From Gudongella sp. (GTDB lineage Bacteria > Bacillota > Clostridia > Tissierellales > Tissierellaceae), in the NCBI GenBank assembly GCA_024649995.1, contig JANKMX010000009.1:1-55039 (forward strand): a stretch of 55,039 nt of DNA, written 5' to 3'. The position numbers and the translations under genes were made by a program. Below the pieces are notes generated by a model that was not told where the DNA came from, did not search any database, and saw only the letters and a program-made list of their open reading frames with translations. Of this stretch, positions 42,900-50,616 are shown piece after piece. The first letter of the stretch is position 1. Each line of letters begins with the position of its first letter.

Positions 42900-44039
42900 C
42901 TATTTAAGCTTTTGAGAAAGCAGTACAATTCTAGCAAGCCTTTCCCCTGTTTTCTCCAATAGACCTCCAGCCTCAGTCATTGCCTCACCAAGGCCCATTG
43001 GTCCATCGACAATAGGGAGGATCAGGTCAATCCCCATTGAGTAGAGCCTTTCCGTTCCATCTCCGATACCTCCAGCGATTGCGACAACTGGCTTGTTGAG
43101 CTTCTTGGCCCGCTTTGCGACACCGGCCGGAACCTTGCCCTTGACAGATTGTCCGTCAATCCTGCCCTCTCCCGTAATTACAAGATCCACATCCTTTAGC
43201 CGGTCATCGAACCTAAGAATATCAAGGACCATTTCTATTCCCGGTTTAAGGTCAGCTCCACAAAACGCCACCAGACCTCCACCAAGACCACCTGCAGCCC
43301 CAGAACCAAGTATATCAGCTATTGCGACATTCAGATCACTCTTAAGTATCTCTGCCAAATGACTTAGGTTATTATCCAGAAGCTTGACCATTTCTGGATC
43401 AGCACCCTTTTGGGGACCGTAGACAAAGGCTGCCCCATCAGGTCCAAGTAGTGGATTCTCAACATCACACATGACTGTAATCCGGGCATCCTTAAGGAGG
43501 GGAGTCACCTTTGACCTGTCAACCCTATCAAGCTGCCCAAGACTTCCACCACCCTCCGCCAAATCATTTCCATCCCTGTCCAGAAATCTGTAGCCCAGGG
43601 CCTTTGCCATCCCCATTCCGCCATCATTTGTAGCGGATCCTCCTATTCCCACATAGATTCTTCTAAAGCCTCTTTCAAGTGCTGACAGGATAAGCTCTCC
43701 GGTACCATAGGTTGTTGTAAGGGTTGGGTTTCTCTTTTCCTCCTCCACAAGCACCAAGCCTGAAGCCTCTGCCATCTCGATAATGGCGATCTCATCCTGA
43801 ACCACTCCATACTTGGCCTTGACCCTTTCTCCCAGGGGTCCTGTGACCTCCTCATAGATCAATTCCCCGTCCATTCCTGAAACCAGGGTTTCAACCGTTC
43901 CCTCTCCGCCATCAGCCATTGGAAGCTTTGCTATTTCTCCTTCCGGGCAAATCCTAAGATAACCCTTTTCAATCCTGTCCGCAACCTCCATGGTTGTTGC
44001 CGAGCCCTTAAATGAATCAGCTGCTATTAGTATCTTCAT
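42900..44039 (-). CDS. Glycerate 2-kinase (type I)
   Basis: A 379-residue kinase phosphorylating D-glycerate to 2-phosphoglycerate. It begins MKILIAADSFKGSATTMEVA, the typical GlxK/GarK start, with IGGSATNDGGMGMAKALGY and ITGEGRIDGQSVKGKVP as other family marks. It links glycerate from hydroxypyruvate/glyoxylate reduction to glycolysis, so may use the product of one of the 2-hydroxyacid dehydrogenases in this window. It lies 18 bp after the second EamA gene. Confidence 0.94.
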   Translation of the reverse strand: MKILIAADSFKGSATTMEVADRIEKGYLRICPEGEIAKLPMADGGEGTVETLVSGMDGELIYEEVTGPLGERVKAKYGVVQDEIAIIEMAEASGLVLVEEEKRNPTLTTTYGTGELILSALERGFRRIYVGIGGSATNDGGMGMAKALGYRFLDRDGNDLAEGGGSLGQLDRVDRSKVTPLLKDARITVMCDVENPLLGPDGAAFVYGPQKGADPEMVKLLDNNLSHLAEILKSDLNVAIADILGSGAAGGLGGGLVAFCGADLKPGIEMVLDILRFDDRLKDVDLVITGEGRIDGQSVKGKVPAGVAKRAKKLNKPVVAIAGGIGDGTERLYSMGIDLILPIVDGPMGLGEAMTEAGGLLEKTGERLARIVLLSQKLK

Positions 44040-44057
44040 TTTCTCTGCCTCCTGAGT

Positions 44058-44927
44058 TTATTCAACACTGATTTTATTCTTGAATTTTTCCCTTAGGACC
44101 TTGCCGTATCCACTGACTCCAAACAGGGCGATTGATATTAGGATGATTCCTGAAACTATCCTCAGGTTCAGTGGCTCTGCAAGGAAGAAGTAACCTATTA
44201 CAGCTGCCATAACCATCCTGCTTGAGGACAGCATGGATCCTGTTGCCGAATCAACGTACTTGAAGCCCTCCGTTGTGAAGACCTGTCCAAGAAAGCCAGT
44301 CCCTGCAGCCAGCAGAACAATTCCAGCCGAATCCATGGACAGGAGCCCGATGTCATCAATGACCAGAGGAAAATTAAGGAAGGTTCCAATCAGCATAAGA
44401 TAGAATACAATGATAATGCTTGTCTCCGTCCTTCTTGCCTGTGTCAGATAAAGGATGGATGTTCCAGCAAAGAAGGCTGACCCAAAGGATATCAGGTCCC
44501 CAATGTTAATGCTACTTAAGTGTGGATCGGAAACAATATATGATCCCACAAGGATCAGAAAGAGATATATGAATGCAGTTGGTCTAAGCCTCTCTCCTGT
44601 TACAAACCTTGCAAGGAGGAAAACGAAAACCGGATATGTAAGGTGGATCATGTTTGCATTTGTTATGGTGGTGTAGTTAAGGGATGCGGTCAAAAGAATC
44701 AATGCAGATGCATTAAGTGCAGACCTTATGAAAACCGGTCTTTTCCTTACAGGCTTAAAGGAAATTCCCCGATACAGCATATAGGCTCCAAGACCCACAG
44801 TGCCAAGAAAGTATCTGACAAAGGATGTTACAACCGCGTTCATTTCGGTGGAATTGGAAACCACCTTGCCAAAAAATGTGCTTAAGGTAAAAAACAGAGA
44901 TGACAAAAGCATCAGGAATACTCCCAT
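44058..44927 (-). CDS. EamA/DMT family transporter 2
   Basis: A 289-residue ten-span transporter with two EamA repeats (LLSSLFFTLSTFFGKVVSNS and the later AVIGYFFLAEPLNLRIVSG). The start at 44927 with AAGGG 5 bp upstream is chosen because it begins the first span; an upstream start at 45011 would put a charged leader through the preceding terminator. Transcribed with glycerate kinase, so its cargo might be glycerate or a related acid (speculative). Confidence 0.85.
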   Translation of the reverse strand: MGVFLMLLSSLFFTLSTFFGKVVSNSTEMNAVVTSFVRYFLGTVGLGAYMLYRGISFKPVRKRPVFIRSALNASALILLTASLNYTTITNANMIHLTYPVFVFLLARFVTGERLRPTAFIYLFLILVGSYIVSDPHLSSINIGDLISFGSAFFAGTSILYLTQARRTETSIIIVFYLMLIGTFLNFPLVIDDIGLLSMDSAGIVLLAAGTGFLGQVFTTEGFKYVDSATGSMLSSSRMVMAAVIGYFFLAEPLNLRIVSGIILISIALFGVSGYGKVLREKFKNKISVE

Positions 44928-44980
44928 TACGACCCTTCTTTCAAGTTTGATACTTAGATTATAGCATATTTCGTCTCTCA

Positions 44981-45008
44981 AAGGAAAAGCCCGGGAATAA
45001 TCCCGGGA
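44981..45008 (-). terminator. Terminator after the hemerythrin-like gene
   Basis: CCCGGGATTATTCCCGGG, a perfect 6-bp GC stem, followed on the minus strand by CTTTTCCTTT. Confidence 0.8.
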
Positions 45009-45013
45009 CAATT

Positions 45014-45484
45014 TTAGCCTAATAGCTCCCTGTACATTTCTCGTTCAATTCCGATGTAATTCTCCACCTCATGATGTAGCTTCTCCATCCTTTTATAGGT
45101 GTTGTCATAGGTTGGGCAGCCGCTTTCCGGCATTGTATAGCTGTTGGTTTTTTCCTTAAGCCCCTCAAGCTCCCCAAGGAGAATGTCATTATCCCCCTCA
45201 ACCTCCTGGACGGTCCTTCTTATTTCTTCCAAAAGCTCATCTGAGGGTTTCTTCTGGTAATCCCAAATCATAGGCAGAAGAACCATCTGCTTCTTCACAA
45301 GAGCAAGCTCAAGCTCGTTCTGGACCCTCCCATACTGTCTGTGGACCTGGATCAGCTCCTCCTTGCAATCATCGTAATGAACCTTCAGTATCTTATAGGC
45401 CAGGCTCTTTATTACGGGCAGCTCCTGCTTGAGAAATCCATGATGGTTATCCGCTATATCCTTGATGGTTTCCTTTATATCCAT
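45014..45484 (-). CDS. Hemerythrin-like protein, related to the RIC/ScdA C-terminal domain
   Basis: A 156-residue helical bundle. Iron-ligand-like histidines and acids are spaced as in HHE domains: NHHGFLKQELP near the start, KVHYDDCKEELIQVH, then LLPMIWDY, and YKRMEKLHHEVENYIGIERE at the end. Related domains of RIC/YtfE bind a di-iron centre and repair iron-sulfur clusters after NO or oxygen stress. The usual N-terminal ScdA domain is absent. The start at 45484 follows AGGAGGG; a longer frame begins at 45502. A monocistronic unit with its own terminator. Confidence 0.7.
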   Translation of the reverse strand: MDIKETIKDIADNHHGFLKQELPVIKSLAYKILKVHYDDCKEELIQVHRQYGRVQNELELALVKKQMVLLPMIWDYQKKPSDELLEEIRRTVQEVEGDNDILLGELEGLKEKTNSYTMPESGCPTYDNTYKRMEKLHHEVENYIGIEREMYRELLG

Positions 45485-45541
45485 ATATTCCCTCCTGTTC
45501 AATTTTCTTTTTACTATATACCCTAAGGGGTGGTCATTATC

Positions 45542-46012
45542 TCAAATTTTATCATAGAAAAGGGTCCATTCCCTCCATCCCCAGTTGCTCATCCTTCTTG
45601 GGCAGATCTTTCCACTTGCATCAAAATGCCTGACCACCCTTTCCTTGTGTATTGAGTGCTTACTCATCAGCTCCCGAATGAGCACAATTCCTCTACTTTT
45701 TGTCTCCTCCCAGTCACCATCAAGGTTTATGCAAAGCTCAACACCGATGGAGTTGCTGTTTGTGATTCCATATCTACCCCTCCCATCTCCACAATGCCAG
45801 GCGGCCCTGAAATCCTCAACAGTCTGGATCACCTCCTTGGAATCAACGAAGTAGTGGGCTGATGCATTTCTTCCAGGCTGGCTGAAATACCTGTAATGGG
45901 CGTATGCACCCGCTCCACTCCTCGGGTTTCCAGTGTCGTGAACCACAATGTATTCAATCCTCTTTCCCATCCTTGCTGCATGATTGTACCCTATCAGTAT
46001 TTTTCTAAACAT
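45542..46012 (-). CDS. N-acetylmuramoyl-L-alanine amidase (Amidase_2 type)
   Basis: A 156-residue peptidoglycan hydrolase that cuts the bond between MurNAc and the stem peptide. Zinc ligands are His25 in YIVVHDTGN, His129 in VVRHFDASGK and Cys137 in ICPRR; NASAHYFVD and IGVELCIN complete the fold. There is no signal peptide and no wall-binding domain, as in phage or lysis-type amidases such as CwlA. The first ATG overlaps the end of the sigma factor gene (ATGTTTAG), so translation is coupled. This binds wall lysis to the regulator. Confidence 0.9.
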   Translation of the reverse strand: MFRKILIGYNHAARMGKRIEYIVVHDTGNPRSGAGAYAHYRYFSQPGRNASAHYFVDSKEVIQTVEDFRAAWHCGDGRGRYGITNSNSIGVELCINLDGDWEETKSRGIVLIRELMSKHSIHKERVVRHFDASGKICPRRMSNWGWREWTLFYDKI

Positions 46013-46571
46013 GTAACCCCTCCATTTTCCCCCTCATCCTTTCCAATGCTCTCCTCTTTGTGTTGATTACTGTTCTGTAGGTGATTCCATGACGCTTTGC
46101 AATATCACCAATCGACAGGTTCTCAAAATAGAAGCCCAGAATCACCTGTCTCTCCCTGGTGGGAAGCTGGTGCACCATTTCCAGTATTTCAGAGCTCATT
46201 TCCCTGTCAATGTAATCCTCCTCCAGTTGAAAGGAATCTGCAAGGAGCTCCAGTAGCTCCTCTCCATCCTTTCCAGCTGAAGCATTTAGGGACAGCAAGC
46301 TCCTGTTCCTGTTCTTTCCAAGGTAGTGGAATCTTAGCTTGGATTTCATGTATCCAAGGAAGGGAACGCTGTAGTCCTCCCTGTACTCAACTATTGAATC
46401 CAGTATAAGGAGCCTTCCCTCCTGGATCAGGTCCTCCATTTCATCATTTCTGTTGTAGTATTTTCTTATTGAAGCTATTATAAGGGGCTGAAGCCTCATC
46501 AGCAGCTCAAGGACCGCATCCTCCCTGCCCACAGCAGCATCAAGATATATCTCCTGAATTGTTCTTTCCAT
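46005..46571 (-). CDS. Sigma-70-like transcription factor
   Basis: 188 residues with sigma region 2 (about 20-90, including DEMEDLIQEGRLLILDSI and FLGYMKSKLRFHYL) and region 4 with a helix-turn-helix (about 133-180, LPTRERQVILGFYFENLSIG and YRTVINTKRRALERM). Regions 1.1 and 3 are missing, as in small alternative factors of the ECF, ComX or TcdR/UviA kinds. Which group it joins cannot be settled without a tree. No anti-sigma gene follows; the next gene is a coupled amidase. The ATG has GAGGAG 6 bp upstream. Confidence 0.85.
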   Translation of the reverse strand: MERTIQEIYLDAAVGREDAVLELLMRLQPLIIASIRKYYNRNDEMEDLIQEGRLLILDSIVEYREDYSVPFLGYMKSKLRFHYLGKNRNRSLLSLNASAGKDGEELLELLADSFQLEEDYIDREMSSEILEMVHQLPTRERQVILGFYFENLSIGDIAKRHGITYRTVINTKRRALERMRGKMEGLHV

Positions 46572-46641
46572 GCCTTTCTCCTCTCAAGGCGCCTTTCTTT
46601 ATTCCCGGGTGACATAAGAATACCAGGCTTTGGCAAGCAAC

Positions 46642-46676
46642 AAAAAAATAGAGTAGCTGCTTTTCAGGCAGCTACT
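46642..46676 (-). terminator. Terminator overlapping the ComK-like stop codon
   Basis: AGTAGCTGC-CTGAAAA-GCAGCTACT on the minus strand, then CTATTTTTTT. The TAG stop is inside the stem. It separates the ComK-like gene from the sigma factor gene, which starts 71 bp beyond the U-run; any joint transcript would need read-through. Confidence 0.85.
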
Positions 46677-47256
46677 CGTATCCATTCTCCATCTTCAGGA
46701 GCAATGCATCGATTTTCATATACAGCCTTGCAATATCAGACTTCATTGCAGGTCCGTCCTGGCTTGTGTAGTATTCAATGGCCTCCACAACAAGGTCTGA
46801 CCTCTTCCTTCCCATAAGTTCCCTCACAAGGTTTCCCTGCCTCAATTGTTTTTTTGCAGTCTGCAATTTGCAGAGACAAGGGTGCTCGACACCATTTTCC
46901 ATTCGTACAAACGTTAGTCCTTCCCTTGAAAATACCTTCCTGATACCCTTAAGCTTAAAGTATCCCATTGCACCGTCATCCTTTCCGATTGGCTCCCGAA
47001 CCTTAAGCTGAATGTATATCCTGTCGGGATCGATTGGTATGGGAAGATTGCTCCTTGCTGAAACAAGCTTTCCATAATGATTGTTGGATGCCTTAAGGTC
47101 AAAATGATGGTATGAGCAAAGCTTTCTCAAGAAAGTCCTTAATGTACTCCTTATGACAACCACATCCTCCTGTAAAAAGACCTTTGTGCAGTTTCCGGAT
47201 TCTCCCTCGTAGGAAGGAACCATAACAAGAATATCCTGTTCAATCAATTCCTTCAT
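46672..47256 (-). CDS. ComK-like transcription factor
   Basis: 194 residues, close to the 192 of Bacillus subtilis ComK. By eye the order of conserved blocks agrees: a Cys-Thr-Lys-Val early strand (GESGNCTKVFLQEDVVVIRS), a Cys followed by a Tyr-Gly patch (CSYHHFDLKASNNHYGKLVS), then PIPIDPDRIYIQLK against ComK PIMVDPSNQIFLFP, an aromatic-Lys strand, and a late ENG turn against SNG. ComK turns on DNA-uptake genes at AAAA-N5-TTTT boxes. The ATG has AGGAGG 9 bp upstream. It is expressed from a strong promoter that contains a LexA-type box. No competence gene lies in the window. The family call rests on pattern, not a search. Confidence 0.6.
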   Translation of the reverse strand: MKELIEQDILVMVPSYEGESGNCTKVFLQEDVVVIRSTLRTFLRKLCSYHHFDLKASNNHYGKLVSARSNLPIPIDPDRIYIQLKVREPIGKDDGAMGYFKLKGIRKVFSREGLTFVRMENGVEHPCLCKLQTAKKQLRQGNLVRELMGRKRSDLVVEAIEYYTSQDGPAMKSDIARLYMKIDALLLKMENGYE

Positions 47257-47330
47257 CTGTTATACCTCCTGATGCAGCTCTGTGGCTTGAGCCTTGTTTT
47301 TCGATACCCTGATAGAAGCGAACTAAGAAA

Positions 47331-47359
47331 AATATACCAGAACACATGTTCGTTGTCAA
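47331..47359 (-). promoter_or_regulatory. Strong promoter of the ComK-like gene
   Basis: Minus strand TTGACA (47359-47354), 17-bp spacer, TATATT (47336-47331), 75 bp before the ATG. Its spacer is occupied by a LexA-type operator. Confidence 0.85.
47339..47352 (-). promoter_or_regulatory. LexA-type (SOS) box in the ComK-like promoter
   Basis: CGAACATGTGTTCT on the minus strand agrees with the Firmicute SOS box CGAAC-RNRY-GTTYC at 13 of 14 positions; only the last base differs. The inverted halves GAAC/GTTC are perfect. It lies wholly between -35 and -10, the classic place for repression. This is the only such match I noticed in the window. Confidence 0.75.
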
Positions 47360-47364
47360 GATTC

Positions 47365-47392
47365 AAAAAACCTGCTCCCTCTTGGAAGCAGG
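47365..47392 (-). terminator. Terminator after the M20C hydrolase gene
   Basis: Minus strand CCTGCTTCC-AAGA-GGGAGCAGG with one mismatch, then TTTTTT. The plus side is followed by CCATTTTT. Confidence 0.88.
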
Positions 47393-47416
47393 CCATTTTT
47401 AGCATTTTCAAAAAAG

Positions 47417-48646
47417 TTATTTTGTCAATTCAACCACAGTCTGAAGCATCAATTCAGCTCCATTTCCAAGATCCTCATACTCGGTCCATTCCTCCGGATC
47501 ATGGCTTAATCCTCTCACACTTGGTACGAAGATTATGTTGGATGGGGCAATGGCTGCAAGTACCATTGCGTCGTGGGCCGCCCCGGAATTCATGACATGG
47601 TACTTAAGACCCATTTCCTCAGCCCTTTTCTTTAGAAGATCTCCATTATCCCGATCCATTTCAACCGGTGGGAGATATACCCCTCTTTTGAATTCAATCT
47701 CTACAGGGTCGGCATAGCCGATTTTCTCCAGCTCCGTTTGTACCTTTTCGCTCATTGTGTTGATAACCTGGGAATCTGTAGCCCGGATATCCACAGATAG
47801 CTTAACAAGCTCGGGGATAACGTTGGATGCGTTTGGATAGATGCTCATCTCACCAACAGTTGCAACTGCATCCTTTCCCGTTTCCCTTGCAATCTCATTT
47901 ACAGCCACAATGAATTTTGCAGCAGAAACCAGGGCATCCTTTCTTCCAGCCATAGGTGTTGTACCGGCGTGACCTGAAAGTCCCCTGAACTTAACCTCGT
48001 ACCTGTCAAGACCAACAATTGTTTCAACAATTCCCACGTCCATTCCTGCACTTTCAAGGACTGGACCCTGCTCAATATGAAGCTCCAGGAAGGATTTCAC
48101 TGACCCCTTTTCTCTCCTGGCCTTATCAAGGTCAACCTTGATTCCGCACTCCTCCATAGCCTCCCTTAGGGGCTTGCCATTCATATCCTTGGTTCTGTCC
48201 AGCTCCTCCTGTGTAAGGAAGCCTGCCATGGCCCTAGTGTTTGACATGGCATTTCCAAACCTTGCACCCTCTTCGTCATTGAAGGCTGCAATCTCTATGG
48301 GATACCTGTGCTCTACTCCATTTTCATTCAAGGTTCTTGCTATCTCAATACCCGCAACTATTCCCGCCACACCATCAAATGGGCCTCCACCTATTCCCGT
48401 ATCATAGTGTGATCCAATCATGACAGGTGGCAATCCTGGCTCGGTTCCTTCCCTTCTTCCAAACAGGCTTCCATATCCGTCCTGGTAAACCTTAAGTCCT
48501 GCAGCCTCCATCTGTGCCATAAGATAGCCCTTGGCCTGGATGTCCTCCTTTGAGAAGGCCAACCTTGTGACTCCCCTACCTGGAGTACTGCTGAAGGATG
48601 CCAGGTTGTTTATGTCCCTCTTCACTCTTTCCATATTTATCTTCAT
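47417..48646 (-). CDS. M20C zinc hydrolase (N-carbamoyl-L-amino-acid hydrolase / allantoate amidohydrolase-like)
   Basis: A 409-residue di-zinc hydrolase. Metal and catalytic motifs are GSHYDTGIGGGPFDG, AFNDEEGARFGNAM with the Glu pair, LELHIEQGPVLE, and NSGAAHDAMVLA for the last His; the lid has GLSGHAGTTPMAGRKDAL. Family members hydrolyse N-carbamoyl amino acids, allantoate or ureidoglycine; the exact one cannot be told. It follows the D-serine dehydratase gene by 23 bp with a shared promoter, so the operon handles amino-acid-like nitrogen sources. Confidence 0.88.
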   Translation of the reverse strand: MKINMERVKRDINNLASFSSTPGRGVTRLAFSKEDIQAKGYLMAQMEAAGLKVYQDGYGSLFGRREGTEPGLPPVMIGSHYDTGIGGGPFDGVAGIVAGIEIARTLNENGVEHRYPIEIAAFNDEEGARFGNAMSNTRAMAGFLTQEELDRTKDMNGKPLREAMEECGIKVDLDKARREKGSVKSFLELHIEQGPVLESAGMDVGIVETIVGLDRYEVKFRGLSGHAGTTPMAGRKDALVSAAKFIVAVNEIARETGKDAVATVGEMSIYPNASNVIPELVKLSVDIRATDSQVINTMSEKVQTELEKIGYADPVEIEFKRGVYLPPVEMDRDNGDLLKKRAEEMGLKYHVMNSGAAHDAMVLAAIAPSNIIFVPSVRGLSHDPEEWTEYEDLGNGAELMLQTVVELTK

Positions 48647-48669
48647 ATGAATCCACCTTTCCAGTTAGA

Positions 48670-49917
48670 TTATTCCCCTAAAAACTTGCTTCTCTCCTCA
48701 GCTGGAACAAGACTTCCCCCTGTTGACCAAACCATTTGAACAGGCTCCCTGTCACGGTATCTGTCCTTTGTCAGGAACAGTCCGTTAAAGCCGGCTGTGG
48801 CCGAAGGTTCAACAAAGATTCCCTCCTGCCCGTACAGGGCCCTCAGGTATTTGAAAAGCTTGTCATCCTGTATTGTGAAGGCTCCTGTAAGGAGCTTGTC
48901 CATTACCTTTCCCACAAATGAGGACGGTCTTCCAACGGCTAGTCCATCCGCCTCTGTTTTATTGTCCAAGCCTATATCCTCAACGGATATCCCCTCGTGC
49001 CTTCCTGTTGCAAGACCCAGAAGCATACATGGCGAATGGGTTGGCTCTGCAAAATGGCACTCCACAAGGTCTCCATAGCTCAGCTTAAGACCGTAGGCAA
49101 CACCTCCAGGACCTCCGCCAACTCCGCAGGGAAGGTAGACCACCAGGGGATGCTTTTCATCCACAATCACACCCATTTCCTCAAGCTGTGACTTGACCCT
49201 CATTCCACCTGCCGCATAGCCAAGAAATAGGTCCCTGGAGTTTTCATCATCCACAAAGTGGCTCATAGGGTCACTGTCGGAATCCCTTCTGCCTTCCTCC
49301 ACTGCCTTTGAGTAGTCATCGGGATACTCAACAACCGTGACTCCCTTTGACCTAAGCATGTCCTTCTTCCACTGCTTGGCATCAGAGGACATATGAACCG
49401 TGACCTTAAAGCCCAGCTTTGCACTCATGATACCTATGCTCAATCCCAGGTTTCCGGTGCTTCCAACCTGGATCCTGTATTTGCTGAAAAAGTCCACAAA
49501 CTCCTTTTCAGCCAGCTTTCTGTAATCGTGGTCATAATGGAGCATCCCATTTTCAACCGCCAGTGTTTCGGCATGCTTTAGAACCTCGTAGATTCCACCT
49601 CTGGCCTTTATTGATCCGGCAATTGAAAGGAGATCGTCCCTTTTTAAGTACAATTCCCCGGGAATGGCACTTCCGCTGTCACGTTCAATCCAGCTCATCA
49701 TTTCCGGTATATGAGAAATGGGGGATTCTATAATTCCATCCTTTGATTCAGGAAACACCTTAGCCAAGTAAGGCGCGAAACGATGCAGTCTCTTCTCAGC
49801 CTCCATCACTTCATCCAATGTAATAGGAAGTTCACTCTTTATGTCATCAAATTTTCTGTATCCCGGGTTGGTCCAGTATACCTCCCGCATGGATTTGAGG
49901 TCATTAATTATATCCAT
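48670..49917 (-). CDS. dsdA: D-serine ammonia-lyase
   Basis: Converts D-serine to pyruvate and ammonia. A 415-residue fold-type II PLP enzyme with the Schiff-base lysine in [12 protein letters not shown] (Lys104), [20 protein letters not shown] for substrate binding, the phosphate-binding [18 protein letters not shown] and [10 protein letters not shown]. Length is slightly below the E. coli enzyme (about 440). It may detoxify or use D-serine released from peptides or cell walls. GGAGGG lies upstream of ATG, and a promoter with a hairpin-forming inverted repeat precedes it. No dsdC-type LysR gene is adjacent. Confidence 0.93.
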   Translation of the reverse strand: MDIINDLKSMREVYWTNPGYRKFDDIKSELPITLDEVMEAEKRLHRFAPYLAKVFPESKDGIIESPISHIPEMMSWIERDSGSAIPGELYLKRDDLLSIAGSIKARGGIYEVLKHAETLAVENGMLHYDHDYRKLAEKEFVDFFSKYRIQVGSTGNLGLSIGIMSAKLGFKVTVHMSSDAKQWKKDMLRSKGVTVVEYPDDYSKAVEEGRRDSDSDPMSHFVDDENSRDLFLGYAAGGMRVKSQLEEMGVIVDEKHPLVVYLPCGVGGGPGGVAYGLKLSYGDLVECHFAEPTHSPCMLLGLATGRHEGISVEDIGLDNKTEADGLAVGRPSSFVGKVMDKLLTGAFTIQDDKLFKYLRALYGQEGIFVEPSATAGFNGLFLTKDRYRDREPVQMVWSTGGSLVPAEERSKFLGE

Positions 49918-49938
49918 AATATCCCTCCAAATATAATA

Positions 49939-49961
49939 GTCTCAGATTACCCTTCTGAGAC
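49939..49961 (-). promoter_or_regulatory. Inverted repeat in the dsdA leader
   Basis: GTCTCAG-N9-CTGAGAC is a perfect 7+7 inverted repeat immediately downstream of the -10 box, about where transcription would start, and 22 bp before the ATG. Either an operator or an early mRNA hairpin. Confidence 0.5.
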
Positions 49962-49962
49962 C

Positions 49963-49991
49963 ATTATATAATAAATTAAGATTTTTGTCTT
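49963..49991 (-). promoter_or_regulatory. Probable promoter of dsdA and the M20C gene
   Basis: Minus strand AAGACA (49991-49986), 17-bp spacer, TATAAT (49968-49963). The -35 matches at four of six bases. Confidence 0.5.
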
Positions 49992-50038
49992 TATTATAGT
50001 GCTGTGAAAGAATTGACAAGGATCCTTCCTTTAAGATT

Positions 50039-50098
50039 GAGATCCCTCCGCTACGGTCGGGATGACATTTGTCATGCCGAGCTTAGTCGAGACATCTC
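50039..50098. repeat. Repeat D, full palindrome, downstream of the GIY-YIG gene
   Basis: Left arm GAGATCCCTCCGCTACGGTC then GGGATGACA; right arm read on the other strand GAGATGTCTCGACTAAGCTC then GGCATGACA. 60 bp, imperfectly palindromic. It ends 6 bp before the GIY-YIG stop codon. Confidence 0.85.
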
Positions 50099-50104
50099 GC
50101 TTTA

Positions 50105-50380
50105 CTATTTATCATACAAATCATTCCACGTTGGATTCATACTATCAACTAATGCTATCTTTTTCTCTCTTCTCCACTTTTTCAACTGTTTCTCTCTTAG
50201 TATTGCGCTTTCAACACTGTCAGTCTCTTCAACATATACTAGCTTGTTGACGTTATATTTATAGGTAAAACCATCAATCATCTTTGATTTATGTTCATAC
50301 ACTCTTCTGGTGATATCACTGGTTACTCCTATGTATAAAACATTGTTAGTTTTGTTGGTTAGAATGTATACGTAGTACAA
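50105..50380 (-). CDS. Solo GIY-YIG endonuclease domain protein
   Basis: A 91-residue stand-alone nuclease domain of the small UPF0213/YhbQ-like type. The two signature strands are YVYIL (residues 3-7) and YIG (16-18); Arg25 in DITRRVYEH and Glu63 in LREKQLKKW are the expected catalytic residues, so it should be active. The start is TTG at 50378-50380 with GGAGG 9 bp upstream. It lies between two nearly identical D palindromes, one 6 bp past its stop and one 42 bp before its start, and has no functional link to its neighbours. This looks like a small mobile unit. Its cutting target is unknown. Confidence 0.88.
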   Translation of the reverse strand: MYYVYILTNKTNNVLYIGVTSDITRRVYEHKSKMIDGFTYKYNVNKLVYVEETDSVESAILREKQLKKWRREKKIALVDSMNPTWNDLYDK

Positions 50381-50422
50381 TTTAAGTTACCTCCATTGGT
50401 ATGGTATAACAACCAAAAGCAT

Positions 50423-50483
50423 GAGATCCCTCCGCTCCGGTCGGGATGACAAGATGTCATGTCGAGCGTAGTCGAGACATCTC
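50423..50483. repeat. Repeat D, full palindrome, upstream of the GIY-YIG gene
   Basis: GAGATCCCTCCGCTCCGGTC then GGGATGACA; right arm TGTCATGTCGAGCGTAGTCG then AGACATCTC. It agrees with the copy at 50039-50098 at all but a few positions of both arms and lies in the same orientation. Confidence 0.85.
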
Positions 50484-50543
50484 ATACTTCATAGTCTACC
50501 CTCAAAAACTTAACCATTAACATTTAGGTATTAACCAAGTGCT

Positions 50544-50571
50544 AGATTCCTCCATTTCGGTCGGAATGACA
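50544..50571 (+). repeat. Repeat D, half copy
   Basis: AGATTCCTCCATTTCGGTCG then GAATGACA: one D arm only, followed by unrelated AT-rich sequence and the end of the dehydrogenase gene. Confidence 0.6.
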
Positions 50572-50616
50572 GTATGTCCATTGTTCACTTTTAAGCGTTC
50601 ATTGTCAATTGCTTTT

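Noticed and set aside
50039-50571. Possible CRISPR array from repeated GAGATCCCTCC units
   Set aside because: Units are palindromic, unevenly spaced, enclose a gene and have no uniform spacers; no cas gene is near.
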